Below are positions 55,743 through 64,000 of a DNA stretch of 64,000 nt, one piece after another. Numbering within the stretch: the first letter of the stretch is position 1; the number at the start of each line of letters is the position of its first letter. The translations under genes and the position numbers were made by a program. The DNA comes from Promethearchaeia archaeon (GTDB lineage Archaea; Asgardarchaeota; Lokiarchaeia; Sigyniarchaeales; SOKP01): assembly GCA_029856125.1 (NCBI GenBank), contig JAHQWJ010000120.1, forward strand, positions 124,001 to 188,000. The letters run 5' to 3'. The notes beneath the pieces were generated by a model. The model worked only from the letters and a program-made list of their open reading frames with translations, made no database searches and was not told where the DNA came from.

Positions 55743-56747
55743 TTGTCAGAAGTTTCTTTAATTAACGCAGTTGTTGGAATAATTCTTGCTTTAATCACTA
55801 CTTTTTGTTTCAACATAGGTATTGTCTATCAAAAAAAGGGTCTGAAAGAAGCTGCATTAAAGGGTATTGAGATAAAAACAGAAGAAGGCTTCATCAGCAT
55901 AATAAAGACATTTCTGAAGTTATTTAAAGTTAGATCATGGTTTATTGGTGCGATCTTAGGAGTCGCAGGTTGGTTTCCGTATATTATTTCTATTGGAATG
56001 GTTGGAGTTCTAGTTACGGAACCGGTTATGGCAACAGGCTTTATATTTTTTGTATTTGCAGCTATGAAAGTATTAAACGAGAGAGTTGGTATTATCGAAT
56101 ACATTGCAATAGGAATACTAACGGTTTCACCAATTCTTATTGGAGTTGCCGGGATATCTGATGTTGAACTAGATCTAGTCGAATTTGTACCTTCACTTGT
56201 TATATTTTTAACAATCTCCGTTTCCCTCAGCGTTATATCTTTGACAATCGCAAGGAAAAAAAGAGGTAAGAGCTCTGAGGGACTCTTTATTATGTTTGGA
56301 GGCGCTATCCTTTTCGCTCTCGGAGGCTCTGCTACAAACATATTAGCTCAAGCGTTAATTCAAGCAGGTGATTTTCAATGGTATACAATATTCCAATTAC
56401 CTTTTGGTATATTCTGGTTTTTTTTTGCAGGAAATTACATTGTTTTGTGGATATTTTTAGGATTTTGGATGATGGCTATTTTTAACCTTAGTAGCCTTCC
56501 GTATTATCAAAGTGGGTTCCAGAAAGGGAAAATTCTTATAATGTATCCAATATTAGATTCAATTGCTTTATTATTTCCCATTTTTGCAGGTATTTTCGTA
56601 TTTAAGCAAACTTTTGCGAATTTTCCGTTATTTTTTATCGCTTTACTTCTTACTGTTTTTGCTACAATTGTCTTAAGCAAGTACCAGGTTGCAATCGAGG
56701 AAATGGATATTACTGGTAACCCAACTAAGGAAGATCTACCTAGCTAA
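55743..56747 (+). CDS. DMT-superfamily (NIPA/EamA-like) transporter
   Basis: This 334-residue protein has nine or ten helices. The first helix (FNIGIVYQKKGLKEA) resembles NIPA-type magnesium transporters, and later helices look like the drug/metabolite transporter fold (ITEPVMATGFIFFVFAAMKV-like region with VLNERVGIIEYIAIGIL). The only start is TTG at 55743. Substrate cannot be decided. It lies 83 bp after the GH172-like gene. Confidence 0.8.
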   Translation: MSEVSLINAVVGIILALITTFCFNIGIVYQKKGLKEAALKGIEIKTEEGFISIIKTFLKLFKVRSWFIGAILGVAGWFPYIISIGMVGVLVTEPVMATGFIFFVFAAMKVLNERVGIIEYIAIGILTVSPILIGVAGISDVELDLVEFVPSLVIFLTISVSLSVISLTIARKKRGKSSEGLFIMFGGAILFALGGSATNILAQALIQAGDFQWYTIFQLPFGIFWFFFAGNYIVLWIFLGFWMMAIFNLSSLPYYQSGFQKGKILIMYPILDSIALLFPIFAGIFVFKQTFANFPLFFIALLLTVFATIVLSKYQVAIEEMDITGNPTKEDLPS

Positions 56748-56892
56748 TCAGAAACATCAATAAAATCGGGTTAACACTACAGATATTTTCTATTTTGAAA
56801 TGATTATACTAAAATAAAATTGTTAAATTGACAATTCTTTAATCTATGTAATATATCAAATAGTACTTTATTAAAATAAATACATAAAAAAT

Positions 56893-57477
56893 GTGAGTGA
56901 CTTGAAGAAAAATAAAATAAAGCCAAGCGCATATTTATTTCCTATGCCTGTCGCGCTAATTGGGGCAAATGTAAATGGAAAACCAAATTTTGAGCCATTA
57001 GCTTATGTTGGTGTCGTCGAATATAAACCCCCTTTAATTTCAATTGCGTCCTACGAGACTCATTATACTAATATAGGAATAAAGGAAAATGGAGTTTTTA
57101 GCATAAACACTCCTTCTGAGAATATTATAAAGGGTACTGATTATTGCGGTATAGTTTCAGGAAAAAATGTAGATAAATCAGAAGTTTTTGATGTTTTTTA
57201 TGGAGAACTTAAGACTGCACCAATGATAAGTCAGTCTCCACTAAATTTGGAATGCAAAGTAATTAAGACTATAAAAATCAGCGAATTTGTTGATATTGAG
57301 AAAAGCCATGAGTTATTTATTGGAGAAGTAGTGAACGCTTATGCGGATGACGAATATCTCACCGAGGGTGCTCCAGACATTTATAAATTTAAAACTTTCA
57401 CATTTTCAATGGGACATTATTGGAAAGTAGGTGAAAAATTCGCAAAAGCATGGGAAGTTGGTAAAAATTATAAGTAA
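56893..57477 (+). CDS. Flavin reductase-like FMN-binding split-barrel protein
   Basis: This 194-residue protein opens with PSAYLFPMPVALIGANVNGKPN and contains PPLISIASYETHYT and GVFSINTP, typical of the flavin-reductase/HpaC-like split barrel that binds FMN. It may act as an NAD(P)H:FMN reductase or a flavoredoxin. The start is GTG at 56893. No partner monooxygenase is in the window. Confidence 0.9.
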   Translation: MSDLKKNKIKPSAYLFPMPVALIGANVNGKPNFEPLAYVGVVEYKPPLISIASYETHYTNIGIKENGVFSINTPSENIIKGTDYCGIVSGKNVDKSEVFDVFYGELKTAPMISQSPLNLECKVIKTIKISEFVDIEKSHELFIGEVVNAYADDEYLTEGAPDIYKFKTFTFSMGHYWKVGEKFAKAWEVGKNYK

Positions 57478-57550
57478 GGCTTCAAAAGAAATTAACGAAG
57501 AAAATCTTTAAAAGTTCCTATTTTTGTTAGTTTTAATAGAAATTTAATAA

Positions 57551-57931
57551 CTAGTTATTTTTTTTTAGGATATTCTTAACATAAGCTATAATTTCATTAC
57601 CAGAAACAGCTTTAACCAAATAACCATCCGCTCCTAATTCCTTACCTTTTTGAATATCTTCAAAAAAATTTTTTACAGAAAATAAAACTACAAGAATATT
57701 AGGATATCTTAACTTGATTTCGGTTAATATTTCGTACCCACTCTTGCCAGGGAGCATAATATCCAGTAAAATAAGTGCTATGTCGTCATGCTTTTCTTCT
57801 ACTATGTCTAACGCATCGTATCCATTACTACAAGTAATTGTTTCATATTTCTCTAATTGTAGAAACTTTTCAGTTAAATGTGTAATATCTTCCTCGTCGT
57901 CTACTATTAAAATCTTTTTCACTGCTGACAT
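57551..57931 (-). CDS. Stand-alone response-regulator receiver, altered KP motif
   Basis: This 126-residue CheY-like receiver has acidic pocket D11/D12, phospho-acceptor Asp57 (LLDIMLPG), Ser85 at the Thr/Ser switch and Lys107. The conserved Pro after the Lys is Ala (VKAVSG). No output domain is present. It is paralogous to the next receiver (58154-58534). No histidine kinase is in the window. Confidence 0.93.
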   Translation of the reverse strand: MSAVKKILIVDDEEDITHLTEKFLQLEKYETITCSNGYDALDIVEEKHDDIALILLDIMLPGKSGYEILTEIKLRYPNILVVLFSVKNFFEDIQKGKELGADGYLVKAVSGNEIIAYVKNILKKNN

Positions 57932-58022
57932 TGAAATCCTTATTTCAGATAAATCTAATTTTTATTTAAAATTTGAATCTTTATTTAATACCTAATATAG
58001 TGTCATTTTAGTTATTTAAAAA

Positions 58023-58063
58023 GTATATATGATTCGCAGGTTTTGATCGCTAGGCTCGATCAA
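58023..58063 (-). promoter_or_regulatory. TATA box and inverted repeat upstream of the first receiver gene
   Basis: On the minus strand ATCATATATAC (58023-58033) is TATA-like. Immediately upstream of it lies a perfect 7-bp inverted repeat (TTGATCG, 7-base spacer, CGATCAA; 58043-58063). Its position at or beside the BRE suggests an operator. Confidence 0.4.
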
Positions 58064-58153
58064 TTTCTTTTGTTTAAAAGGGGATTGATTCCAATGCGAT
58101 TAGGCATTAAGAGATTATAAATGTTCGATAATTGAACGAATGATCGATAGAAC

Positions 58154-58534
58154 TTAATTATTTAATATATCCTTTACGTAAGATCGAAGCTCATTTCCTG
58201 AAAATGGTTTCGTTACATAACCATCAGCACCTAATTCCGTCCCTTTTTCCACATCCTCCTTAAAACTTTTAACTGTGAAAAGAATTACTTTAACATTGTT
58301 GTAGGAATCCTTCGATCTAATGGTTCTAAGAACTTCAAATCCGCTGAGCGCTGGCATCATAACATCTAACAATATCAATAGGATTTCGTTATATTTTTCT
58401 TCAAGAATTTTTAATGCTTCTTTACCGTTACTACATGTAAGAATATTGTAATTATCAAGCTGTAAAAACTTTTTAACGAGGCTAACTATATCAGGCTCAT
58501 CATCACAAATAAGGATAGAATTTTTATCTGACAT
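58154..58534 (-). CDS. Stand-alone response-regulator receiver
   Basis: This 126-residue CheY-like receiver has D11/D12, phospho-acceptor Asp57 (LLDVMMPA), Thr87 and the canonical Lys109-Pro110. It is a tandem paralogue of the 57551-57931 gene, about 220 bp upstream. It has no output domain, so it must act through protein contacts, perhaps in a phosphorelay. Confidence 0.94.
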   Translation of the reverse strand: MSDKNSILICDDEPDIVSLVKKFLQLDNYNILTCSNGKEALKILEEKYNEILLILLDVMMPALSGFEVLRTIRSKDSYNNVKVILFTVKSFKEDVEKGTELGADGYVTKPFSGNELRSYVKDILNN

Positions 58535-58651
58535 ATTAAATCTTAATACTTTTTTTTAATCACTAATATTAAATTTCGTTTAATATATTAGATCAACTTA
58601 TTTAACTAATTTATATGTATACTTTTTACTATTCTGAATTAAAATTCTATT

Positions 58652-59326
58652 ATGTCGAAACACGATAGCACTCCGAAGTTCCCTAACTCTTATCTTGGGA
58701 ATAATTCTCTAGACTATGATTCATCAATATGGATGGAGAGAAATCAAAAAAAAACTACGATCCTCTGTTTACAATATTTGTATGACGAAAGATTAGATAT
58801 TCTAGAGAAACCGGATATTTTAAAAGATGAGCCTTCTTTCATTCTTGATTTAGGCTGTGGAACGGGATTTTCCACTGAGATTTTATTAGAGAGTGGTTTT
58901 AGGGTAGTTGGAGTCGATGTTTTAGACGACATGATTTCAAAAGTAAAAAATAAGAAGAATCACATGAAAAATCAAAACAATCTCGAGCTCATTTTGGCAG
59001 ATATAAACTTTATACCTTTAAGAAGGTCTTCAATTAATCACGCAATTTCTATCTCAGCATACAATTTCATCACCCATAAAGCAGAATCGATTCGAGAAAA
59101 AACGAAAATTGCAAATAACACTGCAAAATATTTGTATACATTACTGAAACCAAATGGAAGAATTATAATTGAATTCTACCCCAAAGACGATAATGAACTG
59201 GATATATTTAGTTCGTCTTTTAAAACTAATGGTTTTACTGGGTTTGTCGTCAAACAGAATCCTAATCAGAAATCAGGACAGACTTTTCTATTGTTAAAGA
59301 AGCGGTTATTATATATATCACAATAA
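58652..59326 (+). CDS. Bud23-like class I methyltransferase
   Basis: This 224-residue SAM-dependent methyltransferase has motif I DLGCGTG (66-72) and the acidic loop VGVDVLDDMI. The signatures of eukaryotic Bud23/WBSCR22 are AISISAYNFI (131-140), EFYPKDD (174-180) and a C-terminal GFTGFVVKQNP region. Bud23 makes m7G in the 18S rRNA near the P site and needs the Trm112 partner. The eukaryotic basic C-terminal tail is missing. No Trm112-like gene is in the window. rRNA modification is the likely role. Confidence 0.8.
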   Translation: MSKHDSTPKFPNSYLGNNSLDYDSSIWMERNQKKTTILCLQYLYDERLDILEKPDILKDEPSFILDLGCGTGFSTEILLESGFRVVGVDVLDDMISKVKNKKNHMKNQNNLELILADINFIPLRRSSINHAISISAYNFITHKAESIREKTKIANNTAKYLYTLLKPNGRIIIEFYPKDDNELDIFSSSFKTNGFTGFVVKQNPNQKSGQTFLLLKKRLLYISQ

Positions 59327-59353
59327 TAATTGGAAAAAAAATCGGTATGAAAA

Positions 59354-60451
59354 ATGAAGAGAGTCCAGAGCATTGATATGATTCGAGGTTTTTGTATATT
59401 CCTTATGGTGCTCGGACACTTGCTTGATTGGTGGATAATAAAACAAGATAGATGGTTAATATTTTATTTGTTCTCGTTTTTAGCGCCAATAGCTGCTACG
59501 GGTTTTGTACTAGTATCTGGCTTCAGTGCAGCAATATCGTATAAAAGTAGAGCTAAAAAGGCAGAAACTTCTATTGATATTACTTTGACCCAAGCTAGAA
59601 ATATCTATTTAATTAGAGCTTTATTATTATTGGGAATAAGTTTAATTTATAATACTGCAATTGGTTTAGCCATGAACGACTTGAGGTGGATTTGGGCCTG
59701 GAATGTTCTCCAAACGATTTCAATTTCTCTCTTATTGGCGTGGCCTTTATTACGCACCCCAAAATACTTGCGAATTGGTTTAGGAATTGGATTATTAGTT
59801 TTGAATGAACTGCTTTCACCATTTTTACTTACATATAGCGGTCAACTAAATATTTATGGTGTTTTATTCCACATTTTATACCATCCGATAGAAGCATTTA
59901 CGATTTTGTCTTATTTCGCAATATTCATAATTGGAACTGTAGTTGGTGATTTCTTCTTTGACATTAATATAATCAAAGATCAAAAAGAAAGGAAGAATAC
60001 TATTAAACGCGTGTTTTTACGGACGATATTAATAGTAGGGATAATATTTACTTCATTCGGAATTATATATCGTTTTTATGATTTTATTTATCGCCGAACT
60101 CTTTCGGCTATGTTTTACTCGATTGGAGGGATTCTTATTTTACTCTCAGTTCTCTTATATCTCGAAGAATTTGAGAAAATTAAACCGAAAAAAAGGTACA
60201 GGTTTTTCTATTATTTCTCATTTTACTCTTTTACTATCTATATTGCTCACGATCCGTTGTTTTTTATATTTTTTCAGCAATTGAACGCTATAAATATCTG
60301 GCTGGCTGTTATCGGATTATTTGTAGTGATCACTTTAATGCTAAAGGTTATGCACAAAAAGTTAGGAATAAAAGGCTCTTTAAAAGCCCAGTTGGGTATC
60401 TTAAGTTTAATTATCGCAAATAAAATCGAACAAAGGAAAAGTAGAAATTAG
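59354..60451 (+). CDS. HGSNAT-like membrane acyltransferase (DUF1624 family)
   Basis: This 365-residue polytopic protein begins MKRVQSIDMIRGFCIFLMVLGH, the signature (R-SID--RG-----M---H) of the heparan-alpha-glucosaminide N-acetyltransferase/DUF1624 group. About ten helices follow. The conserved His in TM1 is the likely acetyl carrier. It probably acetylates a surface or lumenal sugar. It starts 27 bp after the Bud23-like gene. Confidence 0.87.
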   Translation: MKRVQSIDMIRGFCIFLMVLGHLLDWWIIKQDRWLIFYLFSFLAPIAATGFVLVSGFSAAISYKSRAKKAETSIDITLTQARNIYLIRALLLLGISLIYNTAIGLAMNDLRWIWAWNVLQTISISLLLAWPLLRTPKYLRIGLGIGLLVLNELLSPFLLTYSGQLNIYGVLFHILYHPIEAFTILSYFAIFIIGTVVGDFFFDINIIKDQKERKNTIKRVFLRTILIVGIIFTSFGIIYRFYDFIYRRTLSAMFYSIGGILILLSVLLYLEEFEKIKPKKRYRFFYYFSFYSFTIYIAHDPLFFIFFQQLNAINIWLAVIGLFVVITLMLKVMHKKLGIKGSLKAQLGILSLIIANKIEQRKSRN

Positions 60452-60538
60452 AAAATTAAGGTCTTTAAAGGTAGCAATGATAAAATTTATTACAATTTAA
60501 TGATTTTTCAAACTACTCAATTAAAAAAAGTTTAAAAA

Positions 60539-60844
60539 ATGCAGCAAGCACGAATAAGACTCAGCAGCACTCAATTACCTGCTTTGAAAGCTGTTTGTGA
60601 GCAAATAGAAAGCGTGTGCAAGAATCAAGGAATTAGAAAACTAGGACCTATTCCTTTACCTACAAAGAGCTTACGAGTTCCTGTAATGAAAGCACCTTCT
60701 GGGCAAGGTACCTCGACTTGGGCAAAATTCGAGATGAGAATTCACAAACGACTTTTTGAAATAACTGCCAACGAACGTTCGATGCATCTTATTATGAAAA
60801 TTCAAATTCCTGAGACAGTTTTAGTAGAAATTGAGTTAATGTAA
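60539..60844 (+). CDS. rps10: 30S ribosomal protein S10 (uS10)
   Basis: This 101-residue uS10 is recognised from ARIRLSSTQLPALKAVCEQI, GPIPLPTKSLRVPV and IHKRLFEI. It binds the head of the small subunit. In most archaea it follows the EF-1 alpha gene; here it is alone between membrane-protein genes. The preceding gene cluster includes a probable rRNA methyltransferase. Confidence 0.96.
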   Translation: MQQARIRLSSTQLPALKAVCEQIESVCKNQGIRKLGPIPLPTKSLRVPVMKAPSGQGTSTWAKFEMRIHKRLFEITANERSMHLIMKIQIPETVLVEIELM

Positions 60845-60914
60845 TAACACTTCTTTCTTTAGGTTTTTAACATCTTTCAAAAGAATTAATATAGTTTGAA
60901 TTTATCAATAATTT

Positions 60915-61430
60915 ATGCCCTTTACACCATTTCATTTGGGTCCGGGTTTCCTTATTAGTTTAACATTTCTTTCTTTCATTGATATTCCTACTTTCTTAAT
61001 AGCGAGTGTAATTATTGACCTTGAGCCTTTTTTAGTTTTGGTTTTTCACTTAAATTATCCACTTCATGGTTTTCTCCATAGTTTTTTAGGAGGTTTTATC
61101 GTCGCCGCTCTTTTAACGATGGTTATGAGTAAGATTAGGAGGTACTTCACGCCTTTGATTACATTTTTTAAAATAGAACAAAATTTTTCGTTCAAAAAAA
61201 TATTATTTTCGAGCATTTGTGCAATTTTCCTCCATATATTATTAGACTCTCCAATTTACTTGGATATTCGACCGTTTTTCCCGTTTGAATTTAACCCTTT
61301 TTATCGAAGTACCGTCATGCCTGGCTTAATATTGTATTTAATTTGTGCTTGGTGTTTCATAGGAGCAATATTAGTATATATAATTAGACTGTTTCAATAT
61401 AAAATTAAAATTAGAAAATTATCCACTTAA
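60915..61430 (+). CDS. YdjM/DUF457-like membrane protein
   Basis: This 171-residue protein starts MPFTPFHLGPGFLI, followed by IIDLEPFL, HGFLHSFLGG and LLDSPIY. The conserved His/Asp residues at helix ends are typical of the YdjM/DUF457 membrane-bound metal-dependent hydrolase-like family. Four helices. Function unknown. Confidence 0.82.
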   Translation: MPFTPFHLGPGFLISLTFLSFIDIPTFLIASVIIDLEPFLVLVFHLNYPLHGFLHSFLGGFIVAALLTMVMSKIRRYFTPLITFFKIEQNFSFKKILFSSICAIFLHILLDSPIYLDIRPFFPFEFNPFYRSTVMPGLILYLICAWCFIGAILVYIIRLFQYKIKIRKLST

Positions 61431-61499
61431 AATTTTTAGCATGAATTTAAATCAATAGGTAAATTTTATGTTTTTAAGACAGTGAGCTCTTAATGAATT

Positions 61500-62222
61500 A
61501 TGACAGATTATCATACTAAAACATTTTACGGACAAAAGTCTAGCATTACCCTTACAAGCCCTTCTAAGGCGGTTCCGTATATTTTCCTGAGTTGTATAAA
61601 TCGGAAGGAAGATGGGAAATGGGAGAACACATCGGAAGGGGAAGGGAAAACTGTTAAAATTAGTATTGAAGAAATTATTTGTATATTAGAGGTTCTTCTT
61701 AAAAAGAGCGCAAATTGGAGAGGTTTCCATGTCTTTAAAGAGCGTAAAACAGAAATTTATGTAGGCTGGGAAAAAGAATCTCGGGAAGTAATTCAAATTA
61801 AAATTGGGGAATATATTAAGAAACTCCGTTTTCCAAATCTAAATTTCTTCACCTTAATGCTTGAACATATATTAAACGAAAAAATTGAATGCGCTACGAG
61901 CGGAAAATCCAAGAAGAAATCAAAGGACGATGCTACTCCGGAAGAGGGCGATTATGGCATATTTTCTGAACACATAATAGCTAGAGACGGATTACAAGTA
62001 GTAGAAACTACGGAATTTGGTGTTTCAGAAGAAACAATCGAGATTGAAGCAAAAGTTAAAGTAGAAAGCCCTAAAGCTCTTTTAATAACATTAGAATCGG
62101 ATAAAGAATTTTGGATTCCAAAAAGCACAATTCACAACAATTACGATGTGGAAAACAAAAAGAAACTGCAAACACTTATTGTAGATAAATGGATTATAGA
62201 AAAACAAAGAATAGTCAAATGA
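61500..62222 (+). CDS. Hypothetical two-part protein with C-terminal WIPKS motif
   Basis: This 240-residue soluble protein has an N-terminal alpha/beta part (about 1-125; KISIEEIICILEVLLKK, GFHVFKERKTEIYVGWE). It is joined by a Lys/Ser/Asp-rich linker (about 132-150) to a C-terminal domain with KALLITLESDKEFWIPKSTI, a small beta motif found in varied prokaryotic proteins. No catalytic residues stand out. Its stop overlaps the start of the CDF gene by ATGA, so the two are co-translated. Confidence 0.75.
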   Translation: MTDYHTKTFYGQKSSITLTSPSKAVPYIFLSCINRKEDGKWENTSEGEGKTVKISIEEIICILEVLLKKSANWRGFHVFKERKTEIYVGWEKESREVIQIKIGEYIKKLRFPNLNFFTLMLEHILNEKIECATSGKSKKKSKDDATPEEGDYGIFSEHIIARDGLQVVETTEFGVSEETIEIEAKVKVESPKALLITLESDKEFWIPKSTIHNNYDVENKKKLQTLIVDKWIIEKQRIVK

Positions 62223-63466
62223 CAAATAAAGATATAAGTGAAAAATTCTATGGTAAGCCCTTATTTGTGAATTTACTATTATTAGTTATAAATCTTTTTT
62301 TGTTTGTATTCAAGCTTATAGTTTCTAGTTTAAGTGGAAGTTTAGCCCTTCAAGCAGATGCTTTTGATAATTTAACAGATATTATTATGGTTTTTGCAGC
62401 TATAGTTGGAATTTACTATGCAAAAAAAAAACCTAATAAAAAGTTTCCATATGGCTATTACAAAATCGAAAATATAATAAGCCTCATTATTTCAATGGTC
62501 ATATTTTTTACGGCTTATAACATAATTACTACATCGTTCTCTGAAATTTCTGGAACCATTGCTGGATTTCCAAAACAGATAATAGTTACACCTCCTATTT
62601 TTCTTTTTTTAATAATCTCTTTACTAATTTCGTTCTTATCAACTATTTATTTAAAAATAGTTGGAAAACAGACAAAATCACCAATAATTCAATCTCAAGC
62701 AACTGAAAAACTCTACGATAATCTGATATCTTCTTCAGTAATAATCGGATTTATAAGTGCTTTATTTGGTATAAACCTTGTAGATTCAATTATTAGTTTA
62801 ATTATTGCCCTGCTTATCATCAAAGGGGGATATGATATTTTCTTAGCGTCTACTAAAACACTATTAGATGCAGTGATTGATTTTGATAAAAGAAATGAAC
62901 TCTATAAAATAATAGATAGCTTTCCAAATGTTAAAGAGATTGAAAACATTGAAATTCGCTCCTACGGGAGATATATTTTTGTTGAAACTGTAATTGAATT
63001 AAATAAAGAACTTCATTTACATCAAGTAGAATTATTAAAAAATACACTATCAGTTAAAATAAAAACAGAGTTCCCTGAAATCTTTAAAATTATAATTATT
63101 TCTCAGGCTCAACCAAAAGAAATTATTAAAATTGCTGTGCCCTTACTGGACGACAACGGTTTAAATTCTAAAATTTCTGAGCATTTTGGAGAATCTCCTT
63201 TCTTTTCTATCATAGAATTGCAAGAAGAAAATAATCAATTTAAATTAATCAATTATCATATTGTCCCAAATAAGTTTAAAGACGAAGAGAAAAGGAAAGG
63301 AATTTTGATTTCTGAGTGGTTTTTAGAAGAAAAAATTGATAAGCTTTATCTAAAAAGCGATTTGAAAAAGGGTCCAAAATTAATCTTAGAAAGTAGCTTA
63401 GTTCAAATGATAATTACTGAATTTGAAAGTTTACATGAGATTGTCGAACAAGAAACACAAATTTAA
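62219..63466 (+). CDS. Cation diffusion facilitator with C-terminal NifX-like domain
   Basis: This protein of about 415 residues has a six-helix CDF domain (metal site AFDNLTDI for the usual HxxxD-type pair in TM2), a cytoplasmic ferredoxin-like domain (about 215-290), then an extra domain of about 110 residues (IKIAVPLLDDNGLNSKISEHFGESPFF) matching the dinitrogenase iron-molybdenum cofactor/NifX-like family. It exports divalent metal ions. The first usual metal-binding His is Ala/Phe here, as in Fe or Mn subgroups. ATG at 62219 is preferred; a longer frame from 62189 overlaps the upstream gene. Confidence 0.87.
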   Translation: MTNKDISEKFYGKPLFVNLLLLVINLFLFVFKLIVSSLSGSLALQADAFDNLTDIIMVFAAIVGIYYAKKKPNKKFPYGYYKIENIISLIISMVIFFTAYNIITTSFSEISGTIAGFPKQIIVTPPIFLFLIISLLISFLSTIYLKIVGKQTKSPIIQSQATEKLYDNLISSSVIIGFISALFGINLVDSIISLIIALLIIKGGYDIFLASTKTLLDAVIDFDKRNELYKIIDSFPNVKEIENIEIRSYGRYIFVETVIELNKELHLHQVELLKNTLSVKIKTEFPEIFKIIIISQAQPKEIIKIAVPLLDDNGLNSKISEHFGESPFFSIIELQEENNQFKLINYHIVPNKFKDEEKRKGILISEWFLEEKIDKLYLKSDLKKGPKLILESSLVQMIITEFESLHEIVEQETQI

Positions 63467-63532
63467 GTCTTAGAATAAGAAATATTTACCTAAGAACATT
63501 TAATTATTTACTTAAACTTTTAATTGATTTCT

Positions 63533-64000
63533 ATGGAACTGTCTATTAACCTGTTAAAATTAATTGCGTTAAATGTATATGATGCCATACATCCGATCTT
63601 AGGCTCTAAAAAGGCGGCAGAAAAGGCTCAGAGGGGTGTAGGAGGTGATATTTCAATGCAAATAGACCTTATTGCGGAAAATATCGTTATTAACACTTTA
63701 GAAAATGAGAAAATAAATCTATTGTTAATTAGCGAAGAATTAGGCGAAAAATATATAGGAAATAAAGAAGAAGCAATTAAAAGCCAAAATGTTTTAATTA
63801 TCGATCCTGTTGATGGTTCTAATAACGCAGTAAGAGGAATCCCATACTGTTCTATATCAATCGCCTATGCAAGAGGTAAGAGTATAAAGGACATAAAAAA
63901 AGCTGTCGTATTAGATTTAGTTTCAAAAGACATATATTGGGCTGTTAAAGGAGAGGGTGCTTACTTAAACGATAAGAAAATTCATGTTTCAAATCTGAAC
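63533..64000 (+). CDS. Inositol monophosphatase-family phosphatase, partial
   Basis: This gene has 156 codons up to the window end and its C-terminus is missing. The metal-binding motifs EELG and DPVDGSNN are present, with MQIDLIAENIV before them. The family includes archaeal fructose-1,6-bisphosphatase/inositol-1-phosphatase enzymes (Mg-dependent, Li-sensitive). Candidate roles are gluconeogenesis or inositol-lipid synthesis. The second half with the remaining Asp ligand lies outside the window. Confidence 0.88.
   Translation, partial: MELSINLLKLIALNVYDAIHPILGSKKAAEKAQRGVGGDISMQIDLIAENIVINTLENEKINLLLISEELGEKYIGNKEEAIKSQNVLIIDPVDGSNNAVRGIPYCSISIAYARGKSIKDIKKAVVLDLVSKDIYWAVKGEGAYLNDKKIHVSNLN

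Noticed and set aside
55829-56341. 170-codon minus-strand frame
   Set aside because: Antisense shadow of the DMT-type transporter, whose helices and start are clear.
1-64000. CRISPR arrays, transposases, integrases and rRNA or tRNA genes
   Set aside because: I looked for regularly spaced repeats, IS-type enzymes and conserved RNA motifs on both strands and saw none.

Overview
The window looks like a chromosome segment of an Asgard archaeon, most likely Lokiarchaeia-like. It is strongly AT-rich, uses archaeal TATA boxes with short or absent leaders, and encodes an archaeal uS10. It also carries several things seen mainly in that lineage or in eukaryotes: a longin-like protein, a Bud23-like methyltransferase, a carbamoyl-phosphate synthase large chain whose motifs read like eukaryotic CAD, a small RING-like zinc protein, and many small zinc-ribbon proteins. 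I see no rRNA, tRNA, CRISPR array, insertion sequence or prophage. Both ends cut through genes.

Layout. 1-6.8 kb is a dipeptide/oligopeptide ABC importer: a divergent pair of an exported binding protein and an operon of a small membrane protein, two permeases and an ATPase carrying an extra N-terminal membrane domain. 6.9-13 kb holds two tandem type-B carboxylesterases, a beta-lactamase-fold hydrolase and an AbrB/AMP-ligase fusion. 13.2-17.7 kb is carAB. 17.7-24.4 kb has a PAP2 phosphatase, a RAM-domain protein, a PhoU-like regulator and a heterodimeric ABC exporter. 24.5-27 kb has glutamine synthetase and an Lrp regulator. 27-37.5 kb is mixed: a free-standing ThrRS editing domain, a flavodoxin-ferredoxin, slipin plus a HUMPS-family protein, a drug-type ABC system, a GH20 hexosaminidase and small membrane or zinc proteins. 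37.6-47.5 kb holds glutamate synthase, PepF, GMP synthase and three tandem glutamate-dehydrogenase-family genes. 47.5-51.4 kb has an ion transporter, the longin-like protein, an SRPBCC-like protein and the RING-like protein. 51.4-52.1 kb, which looks empty to an ORF caller, carries the most interesting item. 52.1-64 kb has a nucleotide-sugar dehydrogenase, rhomboid, GH172-like protein, two receivers, the Bud23-like methyltransferase, uS10, a CDF transporter with a NifX-like tail, and the start of an inositol-phosphatase-family gene.

Main discovery candidate: two tiny paralogous genes (51536-51682 and 51883-52023). Each begins MSE, each has an in-frame TGA at codon 21 followed by Ser, each ends in a Lys-rich tail, and each is followed 4-8 nt after its stop by a related ~64-nt element. 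By eye both copies fold into the same three-helix structure, with compensatory changes. I interpret them as mini-selenoproteins with SECIS-like 3' elements.

How the genes fit together: a heterotroph importing peptides and degrading them (Opp system, PepF), with large investment in ammonium/glutamate handling (GS, GltB-like, three GDHs, Lrp, CPSase, GMP synthase), plus cell-surface carbohydrate genes (GH20, GH172-like, UDP-sugar dehydrogenase, HGSNAT-like acyltransferase). Two of the nitrogen enzymes, GS and GltB, are each preceded by a small zinc-ribbon gene with the same signature.
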